NCBI RefSeq assembly: GCF_900104175.1
Contig: NZ_FNIX01000007.1
Coordinates: 186,001 to 250,000, forward strand
Length of the DNA: 64,000 nucleotides
Reading direction: 5' to 3'
From: Lentzea jiangxiensis
GTDB taxonomy: Bacteria; Actinomycetota; Actinomycetes; Mycobacteriales; Pseudonocardiaceae
Part shown: one piece after another, positions 52,476-60,344 of the stretch
Numbering within the stretch: position 1 is the first letter of the stretch
Layout of the letters: each line of letters starts with the position of its first letter
Program-made: the position numbers and the translations under genes
Notes under the pieces: generated by a model
The model's database searches: none
What the model was told of the DNA's origin: nothing
What the model saw: only the letters and a program-made list of their open reading frames with translations

Positions 52476-53006
52476 TTAGTTCGGCGGCGAGTACACCGCA
52501 CGTGTGCGCATCTCGGCGGCGTTGTTGCCGTAACCCAGCTCGGTCGCCAGGAAAACACCGACCGAGTCCATCCGCGCCGGCTCGTCGGCCACCGCGGTGA
52601 GTTCCGGGCGGTCGTCGCCGAGCTCCAGGACTGCGCCGAGGCAGAGGTTGTAGTGGATGGTGGGTACCGACACCAGCGTCGGGTCCAGCACGCCCGCCCA
52701 CTCGTGCAGCACGAGGAAGCGGTCCGGGTCCTCGGTGACGAACTCGCGACCCGGCCCCAGCTCGGCGTTGACGTGCCGCAGCCGCCGGTGGACCATCGCG
52801 GCGTTCTCGGCGGGAGAGCTGCCCTCGACGCGGTCGAAAAGCTCGGCGGAGAACAGCTCGGCGAACCTGTCGTGGTCGTCGGCCGCGCCGTACCGCAGCA
52901 GGTCGCGCAGTTCGGCGGCCTGGTCGGCGGCGAGCCGTGCGGGGGCCCCGGACCGGGTTTCGCGCTGGACCACCCCGTCTGCTCCTCGGTGTGCGTGGTC
53001 GGACAT
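52476..53006 (-). pseudogene. N-terminal part of an acyl-CoA oxidase/dehydrogenase-like gene
   Basis: 176 residues from ATG 53006 (overlapping the KS stop as TGATG). After LRDLLRYGAADDHDRFAELFSA the text reaches SVGVFLATELGYGNNAAEMRTRAVY, the conserved G-F-x-x-TELGxGSN-x-x-x-x-T-A-x-Y signature at the FAD/acyl site of acyl-CoA oxidases. It then stops at SPPN with TAA, where the protein should continue for another 400 residues. The C-terminal domain resumes immediately in a different frame at 52475. A single internal deletion of about 300 codons plus a frameshift explains the layout. The intact enzyme would have desaturated an acyl chain, probably on the ACP. Confidence 0.7.
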
Positions 53007-54226
53007 CAACGTGCGCCGATCAACAGCGCGGCGTTCTGGCCACCGAACCCGAACGAGGTGCTCATGGCGACGTCGATCGACTGCTGCCGCGGCACCGGGG
53101 CGAGATCCAGGTCGATCTCCGGGTCGACGTGCTCCAGGTTGGCCGTGGGAGGGACGAGCCGGTGCTCGATGCTGAGCGAGGCGTAGATGGCCTCGGCCGC
53201 GCCGGCGGCCGCCAGCAGGTGGCCGGTCACGCCCTTGGTGGAGCAGACGGAGACCTCGTCGCCGAGCACCGAGCGCACCGCCTTCGACTCCGCCCGGTCG
53301 TTCAGCTTCGTCGACGTGCCGTGCGCGTTGAGGTGGTCCACATCGGTGCCGGCGAGGCCCGCGTCGGCGAGTGCCGCCCGGATCGCCGCCTGTGCGCCCA
53401 TCCCGTCCGGGTGCGGGCTCGTGACGTGGTGGGCGTCGGCGGAAGCGCCGTAGCCGAGGACACGGCCGCGGATGGACGCACGCCGGGCACGGGCATCGGT
53501 TTCCCGTTCCAGCACCACGACCGCCGCGCCCTCGGCCGCGGTGAAGCCGTCGCGGTCGCGGTCGAACGGGCGAGACGCGCGGAGGGGGTCCGCCGAGCGC
53601 TTGGTCAGCGCTCCCATCCTGGCGAAGGCCGCCAGGATGAGAGGCACGAGCGAAGCGTCGGCCGCGCCGGCGATCGCGATGTCGCACGCGTCGGCCTGCA
53701 GCAGCTGCCGGGCCGTCCCGATCGCGGTGGCCCCGGAGGCGCAGGCGGTCGACACGGTCAGGTTGGGGCCGGTCGCCCGCAGGTGGATGGCGAGCTGCCC
53801 GCTGATCATGTTCACCAGGGACATCGGCATGGTCAGCGGTGAGGTCGCGGCAGGACCCCGCTGCAGGAGCGCGACGTGTTGTGCGGTCAGGGTTTCCACT
53901 CCGCCGACCGACACGCCCATGACGATGGCCACGCGGCTGCCGTCCCACTCGTCGCTCCGCAGACCCGCGTCGCCGACCGCCTCGGTCGCGGCCACGAGAC
54001 CGAGCTGGCTGTAGCGGTCGAGGCGCCGAGCGTCGGGACCGAGCACCGCCGGCGCGTCGAAGTCCTGCACGGGACAGATGACCTGGGTGCCGAGCACACC
54101 GAGGTCGGGACCGAGCACCGCGGTGGACACCCCCGCGCTGACGCGCTTCCAGTTGTCGTCGACGCCGGTGCCGGCCGAGGTCACCATGCCCCGCCCGGTG
54201 ATCACCACGTCGGGACGTGTGGTCAT
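53006..54226 (-). CDS. FabF-like beta-ketoacyl-ACP synthase
   Basis: 406 residues with the full KAS II triad: nucleophile Cys162 in STACASG, His in NAHGT (near 298) and His in GVTGHLL (near 333). SFGFGGQNAALLI closes the fold. It should extend an acyl chain carried by the neighbouring ACP. ATGA overlap with the ACP gene and TGATG overlap with the broken acyl-CoA oxidase gene mark one operon. It resembles cluster-associated FabF enzymes rather than a housekeeping copy. Confidence 0.9.
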   Translation of the reverse strand: MTTRPDVVITGRGMVTSAGTGVDDNWKRVSAGVSTAVLGPDLGVLGTQVICPVQDFDAPAVLGPDARRLDRYSQLGLVAATEAVGDAGLRSDEWDGSRVAIVMGVSVGGVETLTAQHVALLQRGPAATSPLTMPMSLVNMISGQLAIHLRATGPNLTVSTACASGATAIGTARQLLQADACDIAIAGAADASLVPLILAAFARMGALTKRSADPLRASRPFDRDRDGFTAAEGAAVVVLERETDARARRASIRGRVLGYGASADAHHVTSPHPDGMGAQAAIRAALADAGLAGTDVDHLNAHGTSTKLNDRAESKAVRSVLGDEVSVCSTKGVTGHLLAAAGAAEAIYASLSIEHRLVPPTANLEHVDPEIDLDLAPVPRQQSIDVAMSTSFGFGGQNAALLIGAR

Positions 54227-54459
54227 GCCGCCACCTTGGTGTTCATCAGCGCGGCGACATCGGCGATCGTGGTCACCGACGAGAGTTCGTCGTCGGAGAG
54301 GTGGGTGTTGTAGCGCTCGCCGACGACGACGCCGAACTCGACCACGTCGAGGGAGTCGGTCAGCACCTCTTCGAGCGCGGTGTCTTCGTTGATCACCTCC
54401 GCCGGAACGGCGAACCTGGTGGTGAGGATCTCGACGAGGGTGTCGTACACGGTGGGCAA
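54223..54459 (-). CDS. Acyl carrier protein
   Basis: 78 residues. Phosphopantetheine site Ser36 in VLTDSLDVVEFGVVVGERY, helix pattern as in type II ACPs. The TTG start has GGAGG 7 nt upstream (54465-54469 on the complement), giving a normal ACP length; an upstream frame would add a Pro-rich tail. First gene of the leftward ACP-KS-oxidase operon. Confidence 0.88.
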   Translation of the reverse strand: MPTVYDTLVEILTTRFAVPAEVINEDTALEEVLTDSLDVVEFGVVVGERYNTHLSDDELSSVTTIADVAALMNTKVAA

Positions 54460-54545
54460 GGCGGTTCCTCCGGTAGCCGTCGGGGGTTGCACATCGGGGG
54501 ATGGGATGTTTGCGACCACCGTGCGTCACGACAGGCTCACGCAGA

Positions 54546-54561
54546 CTGCGGAGAACCGCAG
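54546..54561. promoter_or_regulatory. CTGCGG-N4-CCGCAG palindrome, copy 1
   Basis: CTGCGGAGAACCGCAG in the divergent region between the ACP and the FAAL genes. Both six-base arms are identical to copy 2. It lies 87 bp before the ACP start. A half-site CTGCGG also occurs at 54647-54652. Confidence 0.7.
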
Positions 54562-54667
54562 CACTTGGTCGCGCTCCGCAGCGGTGCCGACGAGGTCGAT
54601 CCGCGTCGGGAAGCGTTGGTCACCAGGAGTTCGCATCGATGACGGACTGCGGTCGCGTGGGGGAGTT

Positions 54668-54683
54668 CTGCGGAATTCCGCAG
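54668..54683. promoter_or_regulatory. CTGCGG-N4-CCGCAG palindrome, copy 2
   Basis: CTGCGGAATTCCGCAG is a perfect 16-bp palindrome, 122 bp from copy 1 and 160 bp before the FAAL start. Two copies in one divergent region point to a dimeric regulator acting on both arms of the cluster, possibly the LAL protein. Confidence 0.72.
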
Positions 54684-54842
54684 CGGATTTCCGATTCGCG
54701 ATGCCTACCGTCGCTGAAGGCCAACCGGTGGAGGCCCCGCGGTTCACCGGCGTGGTGATCGACGACGGCCCGCGTCCAGCCCGCCACCGATCAGCATCCG
54801 TCGCACAGCCGGCCCACCACACCGCGACAACAGGGACAACGC

Positions 54843-56477
54843 ATGACGATCGACATTTCCGGCACCCTCGTGGACGCGATCACCTGCGCACCGGGCGATC
54901 GAGGTCGGATGATCTTCCCGGAGTCCGCGACCGTCCTGACCCGTGCCGAACTCGGCCCCCGCGCCAACGGCGTCGCCGCCGCGCTGCTCGCCGCCGGTGC
55001 CGAACCCGGTGAGGTGGTGGGCGTGCTGCTGCCCGCCACCCCCTCCTTCCCGCCGGCTCTGCTCGGTGTGCTCACGATCGGCGCCGCCGTCAGCGTGCTA
55101 CCGCTGCCCGCCGTCGCCCACGACGTCGACAGCGTCGCCGACGACCTCGCCGCGTTCATCCGGACCGTCGGCGTCCGGCACCTCGTGACCGGTGATCTCT
55201 TCGCCGCCGCCCTCGAGCCGCTGCAGCGCCGTTGCCCCGGACTGCGCGTCGTCAACGCCGACCGGTGCGCGCCGACCACCCGCGTCCCGACCACGCACAC
55301 CCCCGGCCCGGATGATCGCGCCGTCGTGCAGTTCACCTCCGGCACCACTGCCCGGCCGCAGGGCGTCGTGCTGTCCCACCGCGCCGTCGTCAACGGCGTC
55401 CTCGCCCCGGTCGCGCGCTGCGAACTGACCCCCGCCGACGTCGGCTACCAGTGGCTGCCGCTGTTCCACGACTTCGGCATGATCGGTCTGCTGATCTCGC
55501 TGTGCGCCGGGTTCGACACCCACCTCGTCTCACCGGCGGCGTTCATCCGGCGCCCGGTGGACGCGCTGCGCTACCTCGGCGAGCACGGCGTCACGATCTG
55601 CACAGGACCGAACTTCGCCTACGACAGGCTGGCCGAGGCCGCCCGCACCGCGGACCCCGATGGACTCGACCTCGGACGCTGGCGCCTGGCGCTCAACGGC
55701 GGTGAACCGGTCTCCCCGGCCACGGTCCGCGCCGTCACCGAGGTCCTGGGCCGCCACGGACTGCCGGCCGGCGCGATGACCCCGGCTTACGGCATGGCCG
55801 AGTACTGCGCCGGCATCACCATCGACCTGCCGGGGCTGGCACCTCGCACCGTCACGCTCGACCGGGCCGCGGCCACTGACGGCCGGGTCGTCCCCGTCAC
55901 CGACGAATCCGGCTGGACGATCGTGTCGCAGGGTCCCCCGTTGCCCGGCACCGAGGTGAGGGTCGTGGACGCCGCGGGCGCCGTTCTGCCCGAGGCCGGT
56001 GTCGGCGAACTCCAGGTGCGCGGTCCCAGCCTCATGGACGCCTACCTCGCCGAGGACTCCGCGGCCGTCTCCAGCGTCCTGGACGACGGCTGGTTGCGCA
56101 CCGGTGACCGGGGCTTCCTGCTGCGCGGCGAGGTGCACGTCGCGGGCAGGCACAAGAACATGATCATCGTGCGGGGCCGCAACGTCCACGCCGAGGAGGT
56201 CGAACACGTCGCCCGGCACGTGCCGGGCGTCTACCAGCGCCACTGCGTCGCGGTGGCCGACCAGGAAAGGGAGCGGGTGGTCGTGGTCGTGGAAACCGTC
56301 GAAACCGACAGGGCGGCGGTGGCCGAGGGCGTGCGGCGGGCCGTCAGCGAACGCCTCGGCATCACCGACGCCGACGTGCGCACCGTCGACCGCCGCTGGC
56401 TGCCCCGCACCACCAGCGGCAAGTGGAAGCGCGACGAGCTCCGCCGTCGGCTGTTCGGAGAGGAGAACGCGGCATGA
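54843..56477 (+). CDS. Fatty acyl-AMP ligase (FAAL)
   Basis: 544 residues of the ANL superfamily. AMP-binding motifs are QFTSGTTARPQGVVLSH, PLFHDFGMIG, GPNFAYDRLA, LNGGEPV, PAYGMAEYC, DGWLRTGDRGFL and TTSGKWKRDELRRRL. The HDFGMIG and GPNFAYDL texts are typical of FAALs, which activate fatty acids as adenylates and load an ACP, rather than of CoA ligases. First gene of a four-gene overlapping operon with ACP, P450 and KASIII-like genes. It supplies the acyl group. Confidence 0.92.
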   Translation: MTIDISGTLVDAITCAPGDRGRMIFPESATVLTRAELGPRANGVAAALLAAGAEPGEVVGVLLPATPSFPPALLGVLTIGAAVSVLPLPAVAHDVDSVADDLAAFIRTVGVRHLVTGDLFAAALEPLQRRCPGLRVVNADRCAPTTRVPTTHTPGPDDRAVVQFTSGTTARPQGVVLSHRAVVNGVLAPVARCELTPADVGYQWLPLFHDFGMIGLLISLCAGFDTHLVSPAAFIRRPVDALRYLGEHGVTICTGPNFAYDRLAEAARTADPDGLDLGRWRLALNGGEPVSPATVRAVTEVLGRHGLPAGAMTPAYGMAEYCAGITIDLPGLAPRTVTLDRAAATDGRVVPVTDESGWTIVSQGPPLPGTEVRVVDAAGAVLPEAGVGELQVRGPSLMDAYLAEDSAAVSSVLDDGWLRTGDRGFLLRGEVHVAGRHKNMIIVRGRNVHAEEVEHVARHVPGVYQRHCVAVADQERERVVVVVETVETDRAAVAEGVRRAVSERLGITDADVRTVDRRWLPRTTSGKWKRDELRRRLFGEENAA

Positions 56478-56758
56478 CCGAACCAGTGCACGACAACGAG
56501 GCTCCAGCACTGACCGTGGTGGTCCAGCAGCTCGCCAGGGTGCTCGAGATCCCCGCCGACCAGTTGTCGCCGGAGGACCGGCTCGCCTACCTGCCCAACG
56601 TCGACTCGCTGCGGCTGCTCGACGCGATCACCGCCGTGGAGAACATGAGCCGCGTCAAGCTCAGCGAAGACGACCTGGTGACCGCGCGGACGGTGGCGCA
56701 GCTCGCGGCACTGGTCGAGTCCGCCAAGACCGCGGATGCGAAGAGGGACCGGTCATGA
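56474..56758 (+). CDS. Acyl carrier protein of the FAAL operon
   Basis: 94 residues. The modification site is Ser45 in LPNVDSLRLLDAI, with flanking helices of an ACP. ATG overlaps the FAAL stop (ATGA). It should accept the acyl group from the FAAL and present it to the P450 and KASIII-like protein that follow. Confidence 0.88.
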   Translation: MTEPVHDNEAPALTVVVQQLARVLEIPADQLSPEDRLAYLPNVDSLRLLDAITAVENMSRVKLSEDDLVTARTVAQLAALVESAKTADAKRDRS

Positions 56759-57984
56759 GCCTGCCCACTCTGGTCTCGTTGCCCGAGGACGACACCAACA
56801 CCGCCTACTACGCGCGACTGCGTGAAGCCGCGTCCGTGCAGCAGGTGCAGCTGCCCAACGGGTTCCCGATCTGGCTCGTGACCAGGTACGACGACGTGCG
56901 GACCTGTCTGCGCGACGAGCGGCTCGCTGTCGATCCCCGGCTGCTGAGCTCCCCCGAGCACAAGTTCGGCGGACGGCGCGTTCCCGAGGACACCCTCAGC
57001 TCCACGGGACGGCACATGCTCAACACCGACGGGGCCGAGCACCGCAGACTGCGGTCGTTGGTCAACGCCGAACTCTCCAGCGGTGCCGTGGGTCGCTGGC
57101 GCGCGACCGTCGACCGCATCGTGCACGAGCAGCTCGACCACCTCGAGCGCGAAGGCACCGAGGCAGGTGGCGGCCCGGTCAACCTCATGACCGCCTTCGC
57201 CAACCAGGTCCCCGTCTCGGTGATCAGCACCGTGCTCGGCCTGCGCCCCGCGGACACGCCGGTGGCCGCCGCGCTGCTGCGGGAGCTGCTGTCCAGCAAG
57301 CCCACCGACAGCCCCGAGATGATCGGCTACTACCACGAGCTCGTCGACCTCGTCCTCGCCACGATCGAACACCGCAGGAGCGAGCCCGGCGACGACCTGA
57401 TCTCCATGCTGCTCGCCCGGTCGGAGCCCGCCGGAGTCCGCGACCTGCTCAGCACGGTGATGGCGCTGTTCGTGGGAGGACCGCCGACCACCGCGACCGC
57501 CATCGGCCACGGCGCCGCCACGCTCGGCGCCCGGCCGGACCTGCGTGCTGAAGCCCTGGGCAGCGAGGCGTCCACCGCGCGGATCGTGGAGGAGCTGCTG
57601 CGCCACCACCCGCCGTTCCAGTTCGCGATCTGGCGGTTCGCCACCGCCGACATCCCCATCGGCGACGTCGTCATCCCGAAGGACGCGACCGTGCTGCTGT
57701 CACTCGCCGCCGCCAACCGAGACCCCCGTGCCTACGACGATCCCGACGCGGTCCGTTCCCACCGCGACGGTGAGCCCAGCCACCTGTCGTTCGGCAGCGG
57801 CGTGCACCGCTGCATCGGCGCACCCCTGGCCCGCATGGAGATCACCGTCGCGGTCCGCTCGCTGTTCCTCCGCTTCCCGCGACTGCGGCTCGCCGTCGAC
57901 CCGAGCGAGCTGTGCTGGAGCGACATGGTGTTCGACCGCAGGCTGGAGTCGATGCCCGTCCACCTCGGCGGTGCGCCCGCATGA
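56755..57984 (+). CDS. Cytochrome P450 with altered I-helix
   Basis: 409 residues. ExxR in VEELLRHHP, heme loop FGSGVHRCIGAPLAR. The I-helix reads V240-G-G-P-P-T-T246: the usual acidic residue before Thr (Asp251 in P450cam) is Pro244. This may alter oxygen activation or point to an unusual reaction. Adjacent ACP suggests the substrate is ACP-bound, as in other carrier-dependent P450s. ATGA overlaps on both sides. Confidence 0.92.
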   Translation: MSLPTLVSLPEDDTNTAYYARLREAASVQQVQLPNGFPIWLVTRYDDVRTCLRDERLAVDPRLLSSPEHKFGGRRVPEDTLSSTGRHMLNTDGAEHRRLRSLVNAELSSGAVGRWRATVDRIVHEQLDHLEREGTEAGGGPVNLMTAFANQVPVSVISTVLGLRPADTPVAAALLRELLSSKPTDSPEMIGYYHELVDLVLATIEHRRSEPGDDLISMLLARSEPAGVRDLLSTVMALFVGGPPTTATAIGHGAATLGARPDLRAEALGSEASTARIVEELLRHHPPFQFAIWRFATADIPIGDVVIPKDATVLLSLAAANRDPRAYDDPDAVRSHRDGEPSHLSFGSGVHRCIGAPLARMEITVAVRSLFLRFPRLRLAVDPSELCWSDMVFDRRLESMPVHLGGAPA

Positions 57985-58970
57985 GGGTTTCCGGACGGGT
58001 GCGCATCTCCGCCGCCGGGACATGGCTGCCCGCGGGACGGTCCCGCGCCGCTGACGCGGTCGCGGCGGGCACGCTCAGCGACATCGACGCGCGGTCGGCC
58101 GTCTGCCACGAGGTCGCGGTCGCCGACGGGCAGCAGGCGTGGCAACTCGGCCTGACCGCCTGCCGGGACGTGCTCTCCAGCACCGGGACCACGCCGGAGG
58201 AGATCGGGTTCCTCGCCTACGCGGGCATGTCCGCGACCGACGAGGAACCCGCGTCCCCGGCACACCGGCTCGCCGCCGAGCTGGGGACCACCCACGCCGT
58301 CGCCGTCGGCCTGAGCCAGATGTCCAGCGGCGGCGACGCGGCGCTGCACGCGGCCATCACCACCCTGCTCACCGAACCCGGCACCCACCACGCTCTCGCG
58401 TGCACCGGCACCGACACCCGCGACCTGCCCTACGACCGCTGGCGCACCGCGCCCGAGGTCGTGCTGGGCGACGGGGGCACCGCCGCGCTCCTGCACCGCG
58501 ACCGGGGACCACTGGCCGTGCTGGCCACCGGCCGGGCCGGCAACCCCCGGCTGGAGAACGCCTTTCCCCGGTTCCACCCCTTCCGGCCGCTCCCACCCGC
58601 GCTCGACAACAGCGCCGCCCTGCTCGAGTTCCGCACGACCTCCCAGGAAATCCGCGCCACCGTCGCCACGGCGGTGCAGCAGGCGCTGTCCGACGCGGAT
58701 CTGCACGACGCCGATCGCATCCAGGTCGTCTGCACCGCGCGACTGCGCCCGGAAACCGTCAAGTACACCGTGCTTCCCGCGCTGCCCGAAGCCGCGCGTG
58801 ACCGCCTCGTGGTGTTCGGAGACACGACAGGGCACCTCGGTGCGGGTGACACGATCGCCAACCTCGACGACCTCCTCCGCCTCGACAGGCTGACCACGGG
58901 CGGCTGCGCGCTGCTCGTCGGCCTCGGCGCGGGGTTCACCGCGACCGCGCTCGTCGTCGAGCGCTGCTGA
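57981..58970 (+). CDS. KASIII-like acyltransferase with Ser in place of Cys
   Basis: 329 residues of the FabH fold. The nucleophile region reads GLSQMSSGGDAAL; by alignment with the Q-x-C-N-G-G pattern of CerJ-type proteins Ser115 occupies the Cys position. His285 in TTGHLGAGDT is intact, with Asp290. Cys-to-Ser KASIII homologues such as DpsC act as acyl transfer or starter-loading enzymes, and CerJ/ChlB3-type proteins move acyl groups from an ACP to sugars. Placement after FAAL-ACP-P450 and before a glycosyltransferase fits acyl transfer. Specific function is inferred. Confidence 0.85.
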   Translation: MRVSGRVRISAAGTWLPAGRSRAADAVAAGTLSDIDARSAVCHEVAVADGQQAWQLGLTACRDVLSSTGTTPEEIGFLAYAGMSATDEEPASPAHRLAAELGTTHAVAVGLSQMSSGGDAALHAAITTLLTEPGTHHALACTGTDTRDLPYDRWRTAPEVVLGDGGTAALLHRDRGPLAVLATGRAGNPRLENAFPRFHPFRPLPPALDNSAALLEFRTTSQEIRATVATAVQQALSDADLHDADRIQVVCTARLRPETVKYTVLPALPEAARDRLVVFGDTTGHLGAGDTIANLDDLLRLDRLTTGGCALLVGLGAGFTATALVVERC

Positions 58971-59072
58971 TCCAGTTCACGACCTACGACGAAATCGACC
59001 ACCGCGACCGGTGACCCCCGTCAGTCGCCGGGTTCCGCCGCAACGGGTGGTCATCACGATCGGAGCACGTCC

Positions 59073-60257
59073 TTGCGGATTCTCTTCACCGTCGCGAACT
59101 CGCCGTCCCACATCCGGGCGCTGGTCCCGGCCATCAGGGCCGCCGAGGCCGCGGGGCACACGGTCGCGATCGCCACCGCCGCGACGTCCGCCGAGGACAT
59201 CGCCGCCTACGGGATCGAGCACCTGCCGGCGGGTCTCGACATCCTGGAGCTCGTGGCGCGGACGCTGGAGGAATCCGGTACGACGTTCGCGCACCTCACG
59301 GCGATGGAGAGGACGGTGGACTTCTTCATCGGCCCTCCGGCCGAGGCGATGGCCGAGGACGTCATCGACTCGGGGTGGAACCCCGATGTCATCGTCCGCA
59401 GCACGCTCGAGTTCGGCGGCGTGCTCGCCGCGGAGGTGCTCGGCGTGCCGCATGCCTCCGTCGCCATCGGTGGCGCGGTCAACGTGATCTCGCCACCTTC
59501 CACGCTCGCGCCGCTGATGGCCCCGCTGCGGGCGTCGTTCGGCCTGCCGCCGGATCCCGCCGGGGAGGCGAGCTTCCGCCACCTGCACGCCTGCCTGATG
59601 CCCGAGACCTACGACCCGGCAGAGGCCGCCGTGCCCCACTCCAGGTTCTACCGGCACGAGAACCCCGGCAGGCGGGGCGACGCCCTACCGCCTGTTCTGG
59701 CAGGGTTGCCCACCGACAAGCCGTGGGTGTTCGCGAGCTTGGGCACGCTGGCCGCGTTCGCGTCAGACGGCATCTCTCTGCTCAAGTCTGTCGTCACGGC
59801 CGTGACGCAACTGGACTGCGTCGCGGTGATCAGCACAGGACGCGGTGTCGCGCACCAGGAGTTCGGCTCTCTGCCGTCCACCGTGGTCCTGGTGGAGTCG
59901 GTTCCCCAGCCGCTTCTGCTGGAGTGCTGCGATCTCTTCATCACCCACGCCGGTCACAACAGCGTCCGTGAGGCGATGAGAGCTGGCGTTCCGCTCGTCT
60001 GCACGCCCCTGTTCTCGGAACAGCCGTACAACGCGCGCAGGTGCGCGGAAGCCGGCGTCGGCGAGCAGCTGCGCACGGAAACCATGACTGCCGACGACGT
60101 TCTGGCCGCCTGCCGCGAGGTTCTGGACGACCCGCGCTATCGGAACAACGCCAGGCGGATCCGCCGCGACATGCTCGCCCTGCCGACACTCGAGACGTTC
60201 GTCGCCGACCTCCAGTCGTTGGTGCGAAGCGGAAGCGGGCGTTCGAACGGTCACTAG
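59073..60257 (+). CDS. Glycosyltransferase, GT1 (macrolide/aromatic type)
   Basis: 394 residues. N-terminal acceptor half starts with MRILFTVANSPSHIRALVPAIRAAEAAGH, C-terminal donor half has DLFITHAGHNSVREAMRAGVPLVCTPLFSEQPYNARR, the nucleotide-sugar binding signature. TTG start with GGAG 8 nt upstream. It should attach a sugar, typically a deoxysugar, to a secondary metabolite. No deoxysugar synthesis genes are in the window. A 100-bp gap separates it from the KASIII-like gene. Confidence 0.9.
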   Translation: MRILFTVANSPSHIRALVPAIRAAEAAGHTVAIATAATSAEDIAAYGIEHLPAGLDILELVARTLEESGTTFAHLTAMERTVDFFIGPPAEAMAEDVIDSGWNPDVIVRSTLEFGGVLAAEVLGVPHASVAIGGAVNVISPPSTLAPLMAPLRASFGLPPDPAGEASFRHLHACLMPETYDPAEAAVPHSRFYRHENPGRRGDALPPVLAGLPTDKPWVFASLGTLAAFASDGISLLKSVVTAVTQLDCVAVISTGRGVAHQEFGSLPSTVVLVESVPQPLLLECCDLFITHAGHNSVREAMRAGVPLVCTPLFSEQPYNARRCAEAGVGEQLRTETMTADDVLAACREVLDDPRYRNNARRIRRDMLALPTLETFVADLQSLVRSGSGRSNGH

Positions 60258-60344
60258 TGCCGGCGGCGCGGACGATCCGGCGCGACCCCGGCCCGGCCGC
60301 GGGTCGCGCACTCGTCGAAGCACACCCGTGCCGTTCCGCGCTCG

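Noticed and set aside
51870-53186. 438-codon plus-strand frame upstream of the KS region
   Set aside because: Mostly overlaps the acyl-CoA oxidase remnants and the KS on the other strand; its unique part has poor codon bias and no recognisable domain.
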